Assembly: GCA_029216955.1 (NCBI GenBank)
Contig: JANAVB010012160.1
Span: forward strand, 47,452-111,451
DNA length: 64,000 nucleotides
DNA from: Iris pallida
Lineage: Eukaryota; Streptophyta; Magnoliopsida; Asparagales; Iridaceae
Direction of reading: 5' to 3'
Made by a program: the position numbers and the translations under genes. Shown one piece after another: positions 54,871 to 64,000 of the stretch. The notes beneath the pieces are model-generated. The model made no database searches. It was not told the origin of the DNA and saw nothing but the letters and a program-made list of their open reading frames with translations. Each line of letters opens with the position of its first letter. Positions within the stretch are counted from its first letter, which is position 1.

Positions 54871-55095
54871 ATGGCGAGTTCTCACCAACTCCTCGACGTC
54901 ATCGGCAAGTGGTCGTACCACGTCCTGCTCAACGAACGCCTTCTCCTCGACGACGACGAGCCGGAAGAAACCATCCGCCGACCTTCCGGTCGCTACACCC
55001 CTACATCGACTCCTTCCGACGCCCCTTCCTCGAGGAGACCCGGGCCCACCTGGCCTCTCGCGAGAGCGCCCCCGACGCCACCTGGGCGCTGAATT
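54871..55095 (+). pseudogene. Possible captured start of a Sen1-like helicase gene
   Basis: A GC-rich segment opens MASSHQLLDVIGKWSYHVLL. In another frame it continues FRSLHPYIDSFRRPFLEETR, followed by AHLASR and a stop. The pattern (LLDVIxxWSxxxVLNExL, then FRSLxxYIxSFxxPFLEETRA) recalls the N-terminus of plant Sen1-like helicases. The frame change between the halves would be a deletion. The match is from memory of the family pattern and is not certain; an unrelated GC-rich exon is possible. Confidence 0.4.
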
Positions 55096-55441
55096 AGGGT
55101 TCATTCCATCGATTTTCTCTCTCTAATCTCTCTTCTTCACCATTTTTCTTGAATTAGAGAGCTCCACCTGTCCAGGAGGATGACGAGGCAGCCGACGACG
55201 CTCGACGCCGTAGAGGAGGAGGCCACCGTCGACAGCGAGCTCGTCCCCTCCTCCCTCCCTCCTTCGTGCCGATCCTCAGGGTCGCCTCCTTCGTGCCGAT
55301 CCTCCTCCCTCGCCTCCTTAAATTAGCTATTCAGGATTCTCGATCACCATATTTTTGAATGTGTCCAACACCTATATGGTATTTGTTCTTTGTGAAGCCT
55401 TTTATTCGGTGCATTATTCTGTTATAACTATTAGTTCTCTC

Positions 55442-55934
55442 AGGGACAAAGATGGTTATTACTGGCTCAAAGAAAGGGTTGATGATGTCATAAATGTCAG
55501 CTATGCTGTGAACATCTCTTCCTCGTATCTATATTTAGAAGTTATTCATCTTCACGGAAACATTATTCCTGCATAGCATATTTAATTTGTATTACTATAA
55601 GTTTCTGATGAAAACTATTCTTCTTATACATGAATTATGGATCTATCTGCAGTGGGCATCGTATTGGCACAACAGGGGTAGAATCTGCACTGGTCTCGCA
55701 TCCGCAATATGCTGAGGCTGCAGTCGTTGGTTTTGAATATGAGGTTTATATCCTATATTTTTGTGACCTGTGACATTACCAATTTCTCTGCTTTCTTCTT
55801 TTATATGCTTTTCTATCATGTTTGTTCTGTCCCAGGTCAAAGGGCAGGGAATATATGCATTTGTCACTCTAGTGGACGGTATTCCTTACAGCGAAGAACT
55901 CCGAAAAAGCCTCATATTAACAGTCCAAAATCAT
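55442..55934 (+). pseudogene. ACS: Captured acetyl-CoA synthetase fragment (three exons, introns kept)
   Basis: Exon 1 (55442-55500) reads RDKDGYYWLKERVDDVINV. Exon 2 (55653-55743) reads [18 protein letters not shown] and onward. Exon 3 (55836-55934) reads VKGQGIYAFVTLVDGIPYS and onward to LTVQNH. This is the C-terminal part of acetyl-CoA synthetase, the enzyme making acetyl-CoA from acetate, ATP and CoA; it spans the GHRIG hinge region but not the full C-terminal lobe. Intron 2 has GT..AG ends; intron 1 ends in AG but its donor is CT instead of GT. The catalytic body is absent, so no enzyme can result. Confidence 0.9.
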
Positions 55935-56322
55935 GTATGTAATTCTTAGCATTTTCACATATTTATAGCTTCACTATATCATGCCTTTCTAAGTGCTTAT
56001 TTTCGGGTAGAGGTCCCTTAAATCCTTACCTATTTTGACATAGGCCTCCAAGTCTTATTATTTGTGATCAAGTCTCTTAGTTCGACATAGTGCCCCCTTC
56101 AGATCTGATCATTCATGTTATATACTTCCCCCTTGGATGTTCTTACAGCAAATATATGATTTAACTGGGTATGGACAATAATGAGATGCGGCAACCTACA
56201 TGATAATTGAGATTACTTCTTATTTTTTATTATTAAATTGGAATATAGTACACAGTGTGTGTGTGTGTGTGTATAAACACTTTTAGGTTATATTTTTATA
56301 TATTATTAATTTCTGCATGTAG
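55935..56322 (+). other. Join between the two captured genes
   Basis: Starts with a GT donor after the last acetyl-CoA synthetase exon (intron sequence) and ends with an AG acceptor before the first OST48 exon. A (GT)n microsatellite lies at about 56253-56271. The switch from one gene to the other is somewhere inside and cannot be placed by eye. Confidence 0.6.
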
Positions 56323-56798
56323 GCTGTCAATGTCAGCCATCACAAAACTGGAGAAACTAGCGAGCCTGCTATGTACAGGATCAACGATGATCTGGTAATT
56401 GCTTTACCATCGTTTGTGAGCTTATAGGATAATCAAAAGCAGTGATGTGGTAATTACTATTCTATTTTACTCATGGTTGATATTTGTTTGAAGGAATACT
56501 CTGTTGAGATCTATGAGTGGTCTGGAACAACCTGGAAGCCCTATGTTGCAGATGACGTTCAAGTTCAATTTTACATGATTTCGTATGTTTTGAAAACAAT
56601 GTCTAATGACCAGAAGGTATATTCTTACAGATAAGATTTATGTGCATAAATGAGATGTTCTCCTTATATTGAAGGCAGTGTCTTATTTTGGCAGGGCCTT
56701 TATTCAACATACTCAAAGTTCCAGATGTTTATGGTGTTTTCCAATTCAAGGTGGAGTACCAAAGGCTTGGATACACAAGCTTATCTCTTTCTAAGCAG
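56323..56798 (+). pseudogene. OST48: Captured OST48 fragment (oligosaccharyltransferase 48-kDa subunit, three exons)
   Basis: Exon 1 (56323-56394) reads [20 protein letters not shown]. Exon 2 (56494-56616) reads [20 protein letters not shown] and then DVQVQFYM. Exon 3 (56695-56798) reads, after a small frameshift, [20 protein letters not shown] and then TSLSLSKQ. This is the C-terminal lumenal part of the OST48/DDOST/WBP1 subunit, which works in N-glycosylation in the ER. Both introns keep GT..AG ends. The final membrane segment is missing. One codon is lost in exon 2 and the frame is broken early in exon 3. Confidence 0.92.
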
Positions 56799-58400
56799 GT
56801 GTGTTACCTTATTGAGATGAGCACATCAGTTCTTTTAGCTGTCAATCTATGGTAGTATTTCTGTATTCAATACTCTGTTGACATATTTAGCTTTGTGCTT
56901 CCGAACCATAGAGATGAGTGGATAAAATTCATTTAGCTTACCTTTTGGGTCAAAGTTTGTTTTGTTTTATTTTCCTTATACAGGACCTAGTAGAAGGTTG
57001 TAGGCTATTTCATGCTATATTTATATCATGATTAGCCTATAAACATGCATTTAATTGAAAGAAAAAGCATGAGATACAGAATTCACAGTTTCTATAAAAT
57101 TGGTATTCAAGTACAAAAGTCGAGAAGATTGACACTACTTGATAGAGGAAACAAAATTTGCAAGGCTACTATGATTCATGGTATTTGCCTGTTCTTTAAA
57201 ATCCACGTCCAGATTTGCTTGCTTGTAACAAAGGATGAGCAGCCAAGCGGCTGAGGCCTTTGGGCCTTTGGTATCGGGGGAAGTCCTATGCATAAATCCT
57301 GGGATTTACTGCTTTAAGAGAAGTCCTAAACTGTTGTATCATTTTTTGCTTAGATGCAGTTAGGATTAACCTTGACTAATTTTCCAATTGACTGGAAAAG
57401 AGACTTCCATTGTCGGTATCGGTCGGTATCGTATTAGGACATTAATCTTGGAAGTAGTTGTAGATCGGTGGAATCAGCATGTCCGCGTTATTTATAGCTG
57501 TTGTTTTAATTTCGAATATAAGTTTGTGTTTAATTAGTTGTGGAAATGCTTCATTTAGTTGTGGAAATGCTTCATTTCGAAAATAAGTTTGTGTTTAACC
57601 TGTAGATAGGTACAACCTTATTATTCTTCAAACCCTTGTTTATTTATCTTTTTTTTCCCTTAAATTTTCTTTGCCAAATTGATGGAAAAAGAGAACCCCA
57701 ATGCCGGTATCGGTCAGTATCGGATGTCGGTTGCTATCGGATTGGGACATGCCAAACCGTATCGGTGTCAGCCATATTGTATCGATATCGGCCGATACCT
57801 TAAACTATGAGGTACAAATTATAATCCCAAAATTATGTTGCCAGATAGATTTTCTTGATGACCATTATGTGATTTTGTATTTATGATTACAGATTAAAAC
57901 AAATTTTGATGGCCTTTATGTGCTTCACTATTTTTAGGTTCCCAAATTTAATGGAAGAGGTTCAAAGTCTATTACATGGCATTGTTTCAGCTAGATAATA
58001 TATTCTTTGCCATAACACAAGGTTTGATTCTTCTTACCAGTCATAATGATCTATTACATTAATGTAAAGTTTCATTTTTAACATTATATTATAAAGTATA
58101 TTGAACCTTGTTTTTATCTTTTTCAGGGTTTTGCTACATGTTCTGTGGACAGTTTTGATGTGGCCAAGTTTTGATGTGGACATTTTTGGTAGTTGTAAAT
58201 ATATATGTATTTGGATATTCTATTTTGAGAATGTAATGAAGATGTTGATATGTATTCTATTTTGAGAAATGTAATAAAGATGGTGATATATAATGTTAAG
58301 TTTTTGGAATGTAATATATACTGTGCAGTATAGAGCATTATAAATATGCTAATTTGAATAGTATAAAGTGTTATAAATGTGCTGCATTGAGCCTATACAT
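56799..58400 (+). other. CACTA interior without recognised gene
   Basis: Starts with the GT of the next OST48 intron. Blocks of GGTATCGGTCGGTATCG-type repeats occur near 57413-57440 and 57703-57800. No open frame with a known motif. Confidence 0.6.
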
Positions 58401-58620
58401 ATTATCTATTCATGACGTTTTAAAATTTTCTGAATTGTGCACTATATATTAACTATTCATAACGCTTTTATAGAAACTATTCATGACGGTTATTTTATGA
58501 CGCTTTTAAAAATTTATAACACCCGTTTTCATAACGGTTGCTGTAGAAAAAAAGCGTCATGGTTCGTCATTAATGACGCTTTTTAGCCGTCATTAAAAGG
58601 GTTTTTTTGTTGTAGTGTAT

Positions 58621-58938
58621 GCACTTAAAACTGCAGTAGATGAAGCAGAATGGCTTCGGGAGCTCATGTATGATCTTCCAGTGGTTGGGCTCAGATACCG
58701 GCGATACCGATATACTGTGAGAACCAGGCGACTGCGGGTGGCATCAAATGACCTCTTCAATGGAAAGAAGAGGACTGTGCGGTTGAAGCACAGGGCAGTA
58801 CACGATCTTATCAAAAGAGGTGTAATTGCAGTGATTGATGTTCGGAGTCAGGAGAACCTGTCAGATCCGTTCACAAAGGACCTCAAGCGCCAGTTGGTCG
58901 ATGATACAGCTTGTAAAATGGGCTTGAAGGCATTCTGA
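58621..58938 (+). pseudogene. Copia-H RNase H, end part
   Basis: Resumes directly after the duplicated TAT and reads ALKTAVDEAEWLRELMYDLP, later KHRAVHDLIKRGVIAVIDVR and LSDPFTKDLKR, ending CKMGLKAF and TGA at 58936-58938. The frame fits the part before 54513, so the CACTA insertion is recent relative to much of the decay. Confidence 0.93.
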
Positions 58939-60005
58939 TAGTATGTCTTTGTAATCCTACCATAAAGTTTTATGCTATTAGTTCAAAGAAAAATCTTTAG
59001 GCATCTAACTTTTGGTTCAAAGGAGGATCACTGATTGGGAAACTATCAGGTAACAGTGGGTACTTGTTCTCTGGAACATGGAAGGGATACGGACCCATAA
59101 CCACTGTTGTCTACTATGTATTTTCTGCAGAAAAAACATATCCTGTGGAAGGTTGGCTTAAACGCCTTAATGAGTTCTCAGGCAGAGTGAATGCCTGGTG
59201 TGCTTACAGGAAGCACGGTAGAGCAGCACTACAAGGAGTGAAACTCCATTCTACAGTGGGGTGACTCCACCATGAGGTTCCCAGGTCTGGGGTAATGCCT
59301 CGATTTTGCAAGCCAAGTCATAGCGGCGTAGCACCGCAAATAGGCAGGTAGCCTAATGCTGTATGACGTAATTAAAGAGTTGTAGACAGCATACAAAGGG
59401 AGGATGGCCCCATGTTACAGTGGCATGACACCACGATGAGGTACCCAGGTAGGGGTAAAGCCTCGCCTTGCAAGCCATGTCGTTGCGGTATAACACCGCA
59501 AGGAAGCCTTAGGCTTCATGCTGAGTAGATTGGTACTACAAAGAGGCTGAGACCTCATGCTACAGTAGTATGACACTACGATGAGGTTCCCAGGTAGGGG
59601 TAATGCCTCAGTTTCAGGCCATGTCATAGCGGCGTAGCACTGCAAGGAAGCGCAAGGCTTCATGCCATGTCTCTTTAGTAAAGAACTCACCTATAGTGTA
59701 TGGAAAGATATATCAGGCCGTCTCTTGAGGGTAAACTTGTAGACGTCCAAAATTATACACTGAAACCAGGCTGGCACATGGCCTTTAATGTGCAGCCAGA
59801 AGCACACGTAACTACACTTTGTGAGTGAGAAGAATTATAATTGTGGTGCAGAATTCAAGGCGTAGTCCATTCTTGTATCACATTGTTTATTTAACCCATG
59901 CGGGAAGATTCAAGTCGTCAGCGACATCTATCCTAATACAAAATGGACAGTTACTGTGGAGAACGCTCAACCCTGGACACATATATATGTTGTGATATGT
60001 GGGAT
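58939..60005 (+). repeat. Copia-H 3' non-coding region with three degenerate repeats
   Basis: About 59205-59690 has three units of roughly 145-165 bp marked by GATGAGGTTCCCAGG-like cores near 59273, 59439 and 59583. Each is followed by GTCATAGCGGCGTAGCACCGC-like sequence. Homologous to 8260-8790 of Copia-B. Ends with a weak polypurine tract ATATGTGGGAT (59995-60005). Confidence 0.85.
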
Positions 60006-61297
60006 TGTTGGTGCTTTCTTTACATGGAGATAACTTGCTCTCAATATGCCTTGTAATAGTTTAGTCCCACATCGGAAATGTACCATGAGTTATCTCAACA
60101 TATATACTTGGTTGTGTTGTTGAGAGATGCACATGGGGTGGTGACCCTAAGAAGGGAACCATGTGGGTGATTTTACTAGAGGTAAGAATAAGGCTCCAAG
60201 GATTAAGCATTAATGCTTTTGTCATTCTCTTGGATTAATTCCATTTGGAGCTAAGCCCCAAAGGGACTTAGCGACTCGGACTCGGACTCGGGATCGGGCT
60301 CGGGCTCGACTCGGGCTCATGGGCTCATGAGGCGTAATGTGGCATTTTGTTGGCACTTTGCACTTAGCACGTCAGCAGTCATGCGGCTCATATGCGGCCA
60401 TGCGGACTTATGCGGCATGCGGCTCATATGCGGCCACATGCGGCCTCATGCGGTCTCATGCGATCTCATGCGGTCCATGCGGCTCATGCGGTCCATGCGT
60501 CCATGCGGCACTTGCGGCCATGCGGCCAGGCTCCTGCTGCTGCTGCCGCATGGAGGGCTCCGCTGACTGTGCAGACTATAAGTCAGTTATGGAAAGACTG
60601 ATTCAATGCGATTAATTTAGGTCCACTTTTTGTGGGATTTGATTCAATCTTTCCGTAAGATTTGAATTAATTTCGTTGCTATCTTTGTGGGATTTGAATT
60701 AACTTCGTTGCTATCTTTGTGAGATTTGATTCAATCTTTCCATAAGATTTGAATTAATTTCGTTGCTATCTTTGTGGGATTTGATTCAATCTTTCCATAA
60801 CTGAAGAGGCGGCTAGGGTTTCCACCCTCTCTCTATATATACTCTCTTCTGGCCTCCTTTGTGAAAAATACTACGAATTTCATAAGTCAGAAAAGAGAGA
60901 GAGAGAGAGGAGAGCTGCTGCCGCCATTGCAAGTCCATCCGAGGAGTCAGAACAGAGGTGACTTCGAGCGTTCCACAAGTTCTTCAACTTGCTGGTTCCT
61001 GGAAGCAATTCGTGTGGAGCGAATCTTGCTTTGAGCAACGGTGTTTTGACACCCCAGCAACTTTTTTTCATCTCATCTTTCTCTAGATTATTGTAACTCG
61101 TTCTGTCCCAATTGCAACACGTTTGCAAGGAAGAACGAGAGATCTTCTCTTCTCTATTTTCCTCCTTCATATAATCTGGCTATTTGGCTTTTTGTATCAT
61201 CGTAGATCTTGAGTTTGATCACTGCAAAGTTTTTGTGTGACTCTCAGATCTCGATTGCATCAGTTTTTCCATCTTTGGTCAAGCTCCGGGACTAACA
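60006..61297 (+). repeat. Copia-H 3' LTR (1292 bp)
   Basis: TGTTGGTGC to ACTAACA, matching 49664-50892. The ATGCGG array (about 60380-60553) is longer than in the 5' LTR. Hairpin at 60250-60272 with one arm mutated; TATA near 60833-60842; pairing segment at 61022-61035. Confidence 0.95.
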
Positions 61298-61302
61298 ACT
61301 AT

Positions 61303-61993
61303 CCCCTTCTTTAAGCCATGAGATACATGATCTCTGCTTCCAGTATAACTCTTTCTGAAGAAGGATTTTGTTGAGAGAGAGATGAATCATCGATTCCTTT
61401 TGGATCCTATCGTCAGTAACTGGTTTATCTTGCAGTTGAAGAAGTCTTTTTTTTCCTGTGACTTGATAAGGTCATCAATAGTGCCAATTCTGTTTCTTAC
61501 CCTTGATCTCAAAGCTGGAAGTAGGACATTCAGTTTTGTTGGAGATCTGAAGAGTTACCTAAGGAATTCCATGATTTTGATACAACTTCTGTAAAGTCAG
61601 TTTCTTGAAGCTAGGCTGCTTTGAATCTCATAGGATATGACCTACTTTTGTGTTTAAGTTGAGGGTCAGCAGTATTGGGTTATGATCACTATTTAAAGAT
61701 GGAAGATGTAGCACACCTGCTTTTGGATACAGAGAATGCCACCTAGGATCCACGAGAGCCCTATCAAGTCTTTCCGCAACATTAATGTAGAGATTGTTGT
61801 TTCCATAGTATTCCAAAAACATTTTTTATCGGCATAGTTGGGGGGGTATACACATAACATATGTCATGCCGGTCACCTAGTTTCTGCTAGAAAGGTGATA
61901 TACGGTCTCGTCGCCCGAAGGAATGAATGCAAGGATCGAATTGTCGGCATTCCTCAAACCCCAACAATTCCAGGATAGAATCATTTGTTATGC
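61303..61993 (-). pseudogene. LINE endonuclease remnant
   Basis: Starts MILSWNCWGLRNADNS near 61990, the usual first strand of the APE-type endonuclease of plant LINEs. A large internal part is missing; the end of the domain, ERLDRALVDPRWHSLYPKAG and then LHLPSLNSDHNPILL with the SDH motif, is at about 61775-61655. The sequence then runs as linker (RDHVS near 61325) to the edge of Copia-H and continues at 49658. Not functional. Confidence 0.85.
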
Positions 61994-62057
61994 GGCTGTT
62001 ATTGTTGGCCAGCCGCCGCCATATTATCTTCTTTTTTTTTCTGAATGTGGTCTGTTA

Positions 62058-62433
62058 AACCATCTCCAATGGGGGTTTCTATCTTCCCTATTTCTATGGA
62101 AGAAATTCATTTTAGAAAAAAGTTCTCTCAATGGTGGTTTCTATCACCATTTCTATCCTATGTGGCAATGATGTAGGATGGAAAATTTCTAGGAGGGTTT
62201 CTACATGTAGAAACTCTCATAGAAATTCTCCTATCTCTCATGACAATTATTGTTGGGCCCCACACCGTTAAATTAGTCCTTTTACTATGTGACACATAGG
62301 ATAGAAATGGAAAATCATTGGAGAGCATTTTTTGTATATGTACAATTTCTATGTAGAAACTCTTCAACTAGGATAGAAATCTCCTTAAAGTACAATGCCA
62401 AGTAGGATAAGAACTCAATTTTAGAAATCACCA
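62058..62433 (+). mobile_element. Tourist-like MITE, copy A
   Basis: Starts ACCATCTCCAATGGGGG after TTA (62055-62057). AT-rich and non-coding. Its right inverted end is lost where copy B begins. Confidence 0.8.
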
Positions 62434-63195
62434 GACCATCTCCATGGGGTTTCTTTCTCTCCTATTTCTATGGAAGAAATCCATTTTAGAAAAAACTTGT
62501 CCCAATGGTGATTTCTATCACCATTTCTATCCTATGTGGCAATGATGTAGGATGGAAACTTTCTAGGAGAGTTTCTCATATAGAAACTCTCATAGAATTC
62601 TACTATCTCTCATGACAATTATTATTGGGCCACACACCATTAAATTGGTCCTTTTACTATGTGACACATAGGATAGAAATGGAGAACCATTGGAGAGCAC
62701 TTTTGTATGTAAACAATTTCTATATATAAACTCTTCCAACTAGGATAGAAATCTCCTTAGACCATCTCCAATGGTGATTTCTAAAATTGAGTTCTTATCC
62801 TACTTGGCATTGTACTTTAAGGAGATTTCTATCCTAGTTGGAAGAGTTTCTACATAGAAATTGTAAACATACAAAAATGCTCTCCAATGGTTCTCCATTT
62901 CTATCCTATGCGTCACATAGTAAAAAGACCAATTTAATGGTGTGGGACCCAATAATTTCATGAGAGAGATGAGAATTTCTATGAGAGTTTCTACATGTAG
63001 AAACCCTCATAGAAAGTTTCATCCTACATCATTGCCACCTAGGATAGAAATGGTGATAGAAATCACAGAAGTTTTTTCTAAAATGGATTTCTTCTATAGA
63101 AATAGGGAAGATAGAAACCCCCATTGGAGATGGTCTTAAAGTACAATGACAAATAGGATAAGACTCAATTTTAGAAATCACCATTGGAGATGGTG
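62434..63195 (+). mobile_element. Tourist-like MITE, copy B, opened by copy C
   Basis: Same family and orientation as copy A. It runs 62434-62759, is interrupted by copy C at a TTA, resumes at 63139 (AAGTACAATGACAAATAGGA) and ends CCATTGGAGATGGTG at 63195, followed by TTA. Confidence 0.82.
62760..63135 (-). mobile_element. Tourist-like MITE, copy C, inverted and nested in copy B
   Basis: 376 bp with perfect 15-bp inverted ends (GACCATCTCCAATGG and CCATTGGAGATGGTC), flanked by TTA at 62757-62759 and 63136-63138, the duplication typical of PIF/Harbinger-type MITEs. Opposite orientation to copies A and B. Confidence 0.9.
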
Positions 63196-63198
63196 TTA

Positions 63199-63590
63199 GA
63201 GGATCTTTGATGAACATCAGAATTAACTCCGTTTGAAATGCAGATAGACAGATGGTCGTTTGATCAGTGAAGGAGTAACAGCCAGAGGCCCAGAGCTTGG
63301 AGGTGGGTTGTTTCAGAATGGATGCATTGGTCGATGCATTCTTTTCCAATTTTTAGACACAGATTTGTGAGTGCATGGACAGACGTACATAGTGTTAAGA
63401 TCCACTGCTAGTTTTGATTTGGGTTGATGGTTTGTGAGGTGTAGTTTAGTTGAGGAGGAGTTGAGCGTTGCTGATATAGAGTCAGGAGATTGATTTGTAA
63501 TCTTGATCATGTCTTTCTGAAAAGCTGATAGTTGGTTTGGAATAATAGACTCACTCAGTAGTATGATGGTTAGTTATGGAAGCTGATAGT
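63199..63590 (-). other. Possible upstream (ORF1-side) part of the LINE
   Basis: Minus-strand open frames (63510-63313, 63349-63197) are rich in Ser, Thr, Lys and Gln, as in the spacer before the endonuclease in plant LINEs, but carry no firm motif. Assigned mainly by position between the MITEs and the duplicated host block. Confidence 0.35.
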
Positions 63591-64000
63591 TGTCAATTTT
63601 TGATTCTCCGACCAATTCTCATCTATCATAGAGACTTGCACTTTGGAACCCCATGTCCAAGACGACCACAGAATTGGCAGAATTTTGATAACCTCTCTTA
63701 TTTTAAATTGACAGAGCTGTAAGAGTTATTTCCCTCAAGTTACCAACATTGAAAAGCAAACAAGAACCAGCTACTTCAAAAGTGCACATACATTAACACA
63801 TTACATTACTTTCCAAACTAATATATATATATATATATGAAGGCTGTACACTTCAGTAAATTATCTATAGAAAAAAAAAATTGTAACATAATACGTTTTA
63901 CAGCCACTACAAGTAGAAATTGAACATTTGTTTGTCAGTCTAAGCCGTACAATCTCCCTACATGAGCCTCGACAGTTTCGTGGTTTGGAAAACAAGTCGA
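63590..64000 (+). repeat. Direct repeat, right copy (partner 4762-5130)
   Basis: Matches 4762-5130 in the same orientation up to about 63930, with a short deletion near 63630 and an (AT)n expansion near 63822-63838. The final 70 bases show nothing I recognise. Confidence 0.85.

Larger units (their letters stand above)
54514..58617. mobile_element. CACTA DNA transposon (non-autonomous, gene-capturing), TSD TAT
   Basis: A 4104-bp element with inverted ends CACTACAACAAAAAACCC (54514) and GGGTTTTTTTGTTGTAGTG (58617), flanked by TAT at 54511-54513 and 58618-58620, the 3-bp duplication expected of CACTA elements. RNase H of Copia-H continues across it in frame. Both ends carry clustered TGACG/AACGCTT motifs (54530-54650 and 58410-58600), likely transposase-binding subterminal repeats. 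No transposase is encoded. The interior holds exon-intron pieces of plant genes and must have been moved by an autonomous relative. Confidence 0.96.
49664..61297 (+). mobile_element. Copia-H: Copia element with a nested CACTA transposon, TSD ACTAT
   Basis: Flanked by ACTAT at 49659-49663 and 61298-61302. Without the CACTA element it is about 7.5 kb. Order: 5' LTR (49664-50892), self-complementary primer region, gag, amber codon, protease, integrase, RT, RNase H (opened by the CACTA element), 3' non-coding DNA with three repeats, polypurine tract, 3' LTR (60006-61297). The 5' LTR begins TA instead of TG. Related to Copia-B but in the opposite orientation, with different 3' halves of the LTR. 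Degenerate. Confidence 0.97.
14480..63590 (-). mobile_element. Plant LINE (non-LTR retrotransposon) split into four pieces by nested insertions
   Basis: On the minus strand the pieces read, from right to left: endonuclease (61993-61303), linker and reverse transcriptase (49658-48076), a 27-codon bridge (42929-42849), then zinc-binding and RNase H-like tail (15876-14508). Each gap is exactly one LTR element with matching target-site duplications (Copia-H, -G, -C), and LINE motifs continue across every gap. The 3' end is placed near 14480, where the plus strand shows TTCTTTTTT, a short A tail on the minus strand. The 5' end is uncertain: MITEs occupy 62058-63195, and 63199-63590 is only presumed to be LINE. 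No target-site duplication could be confirmed. Confidence 0.85.

Noticed and set aside
57413..57800. GGTATCGG repeats as a separate satellite or SINE
   Set aside because: Only two short clusters, no clear unit length, no promoter boxes or tail.

Overview
The window looks like repeat-rich nuclear DNA from a flowering plant. It holds plant-type Ty1/Copia retrotransposons, a plant LINE with an RNase H-like tail, a Gypsy-like element with very long LTRs, a CACTA DNA transposon carrying plant gene pieces, and Tourist-like MITEs. I found no intact host gene, rRNA, tRNA or CRISPR array. The GC-rich first exon inside the CACTA element is mildly suggestive of a monocot, but that is weak. Names such as Copia-A are mine and follow position.

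Layout. (1) 1-3556: the 3' part of a Copia element (Copia-A, + strand), cut by the window edge. (2) 3557-6596: old host-like DNA with an unrecognised minus-strand gene remnant and a block repeated at 63.6 kb. (3) 6597-14081: Copia-B (- strand), complete with both LTRs, TSD AATAA. (4) 14082-14480: short host-like stretch. (5) About 14480-63590: one minus-strand LINE split into four pieces (endonuclease about 61.3-62.0 kb, reverse transcriptase 48.1-49.7 kb, a tiny piece at 42.85-42.93 kb, zinc-binding plus RNase H tail 14.5-15.9 kb). The pieces are separated by three insertions: Copia-H (49664-61297, +, TSD ACTAT), Copia-G (42935-48070, -, TSD ATTTC) and Copia-C (15882-42843, -, TSD AAGAA). (6) Copia-C is itself opened by Copia-D in its left LTR (16084-21590, +, TSD AACTC), by a Gypsy-like long-LTR element in its gag (26007-35974, -, TSD AGTCA) and by Copia-F in its leader (36719-41906, +, TSD CATCA). 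Copia-H is opened by a CACTA element in its RNase H (54514-58617, TSD TAT). (7) 62058-63195: three Tourist-like MITEs, one nested in another. (8) 63590-64000: host-like DNA repeating 4762-5130.

The target-site duplications match for every insertion with both ends in the window, so relative ages can be read directly: the LINE is older than Copia-C, -G and -H; Copia-C is older than Copia-D, the Gypsy-like element and Copia-F; Copia-H is older than the CACTA element. All coding regions are broken by stops and frameshifts, many of them G-to-A changes in coding sense (TGG to TAG, Cys to Tyr, Asp-Asp to Asn-Asn), as expected of methylated, silenced repeats.

Most interesting points. (a) In Copia-B, -C and -H the sequence two bases after the 5' LTR, where a tRNA primer should bind, is instead complementary to a 14-nt stretch inside the element's own LTR. 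The 14-mers differ between elements but co-vary with their partners, which suggests self-primed reverse transcription or an obligatory LTR-PBS pairing. Copia-D, -F and -G carry the ordinary initiator-Met primer site. (b) The CACTA element has captured exon-intron pieces of at least two plant genes, acetyl-CoA synthetase and the OST48 subunit of oligosaccharyltransferase, and perhaps the start of a Sen1-like helicase. (c) Copia-B and Copia-H share an amber codon at the same place just before the protease active site.
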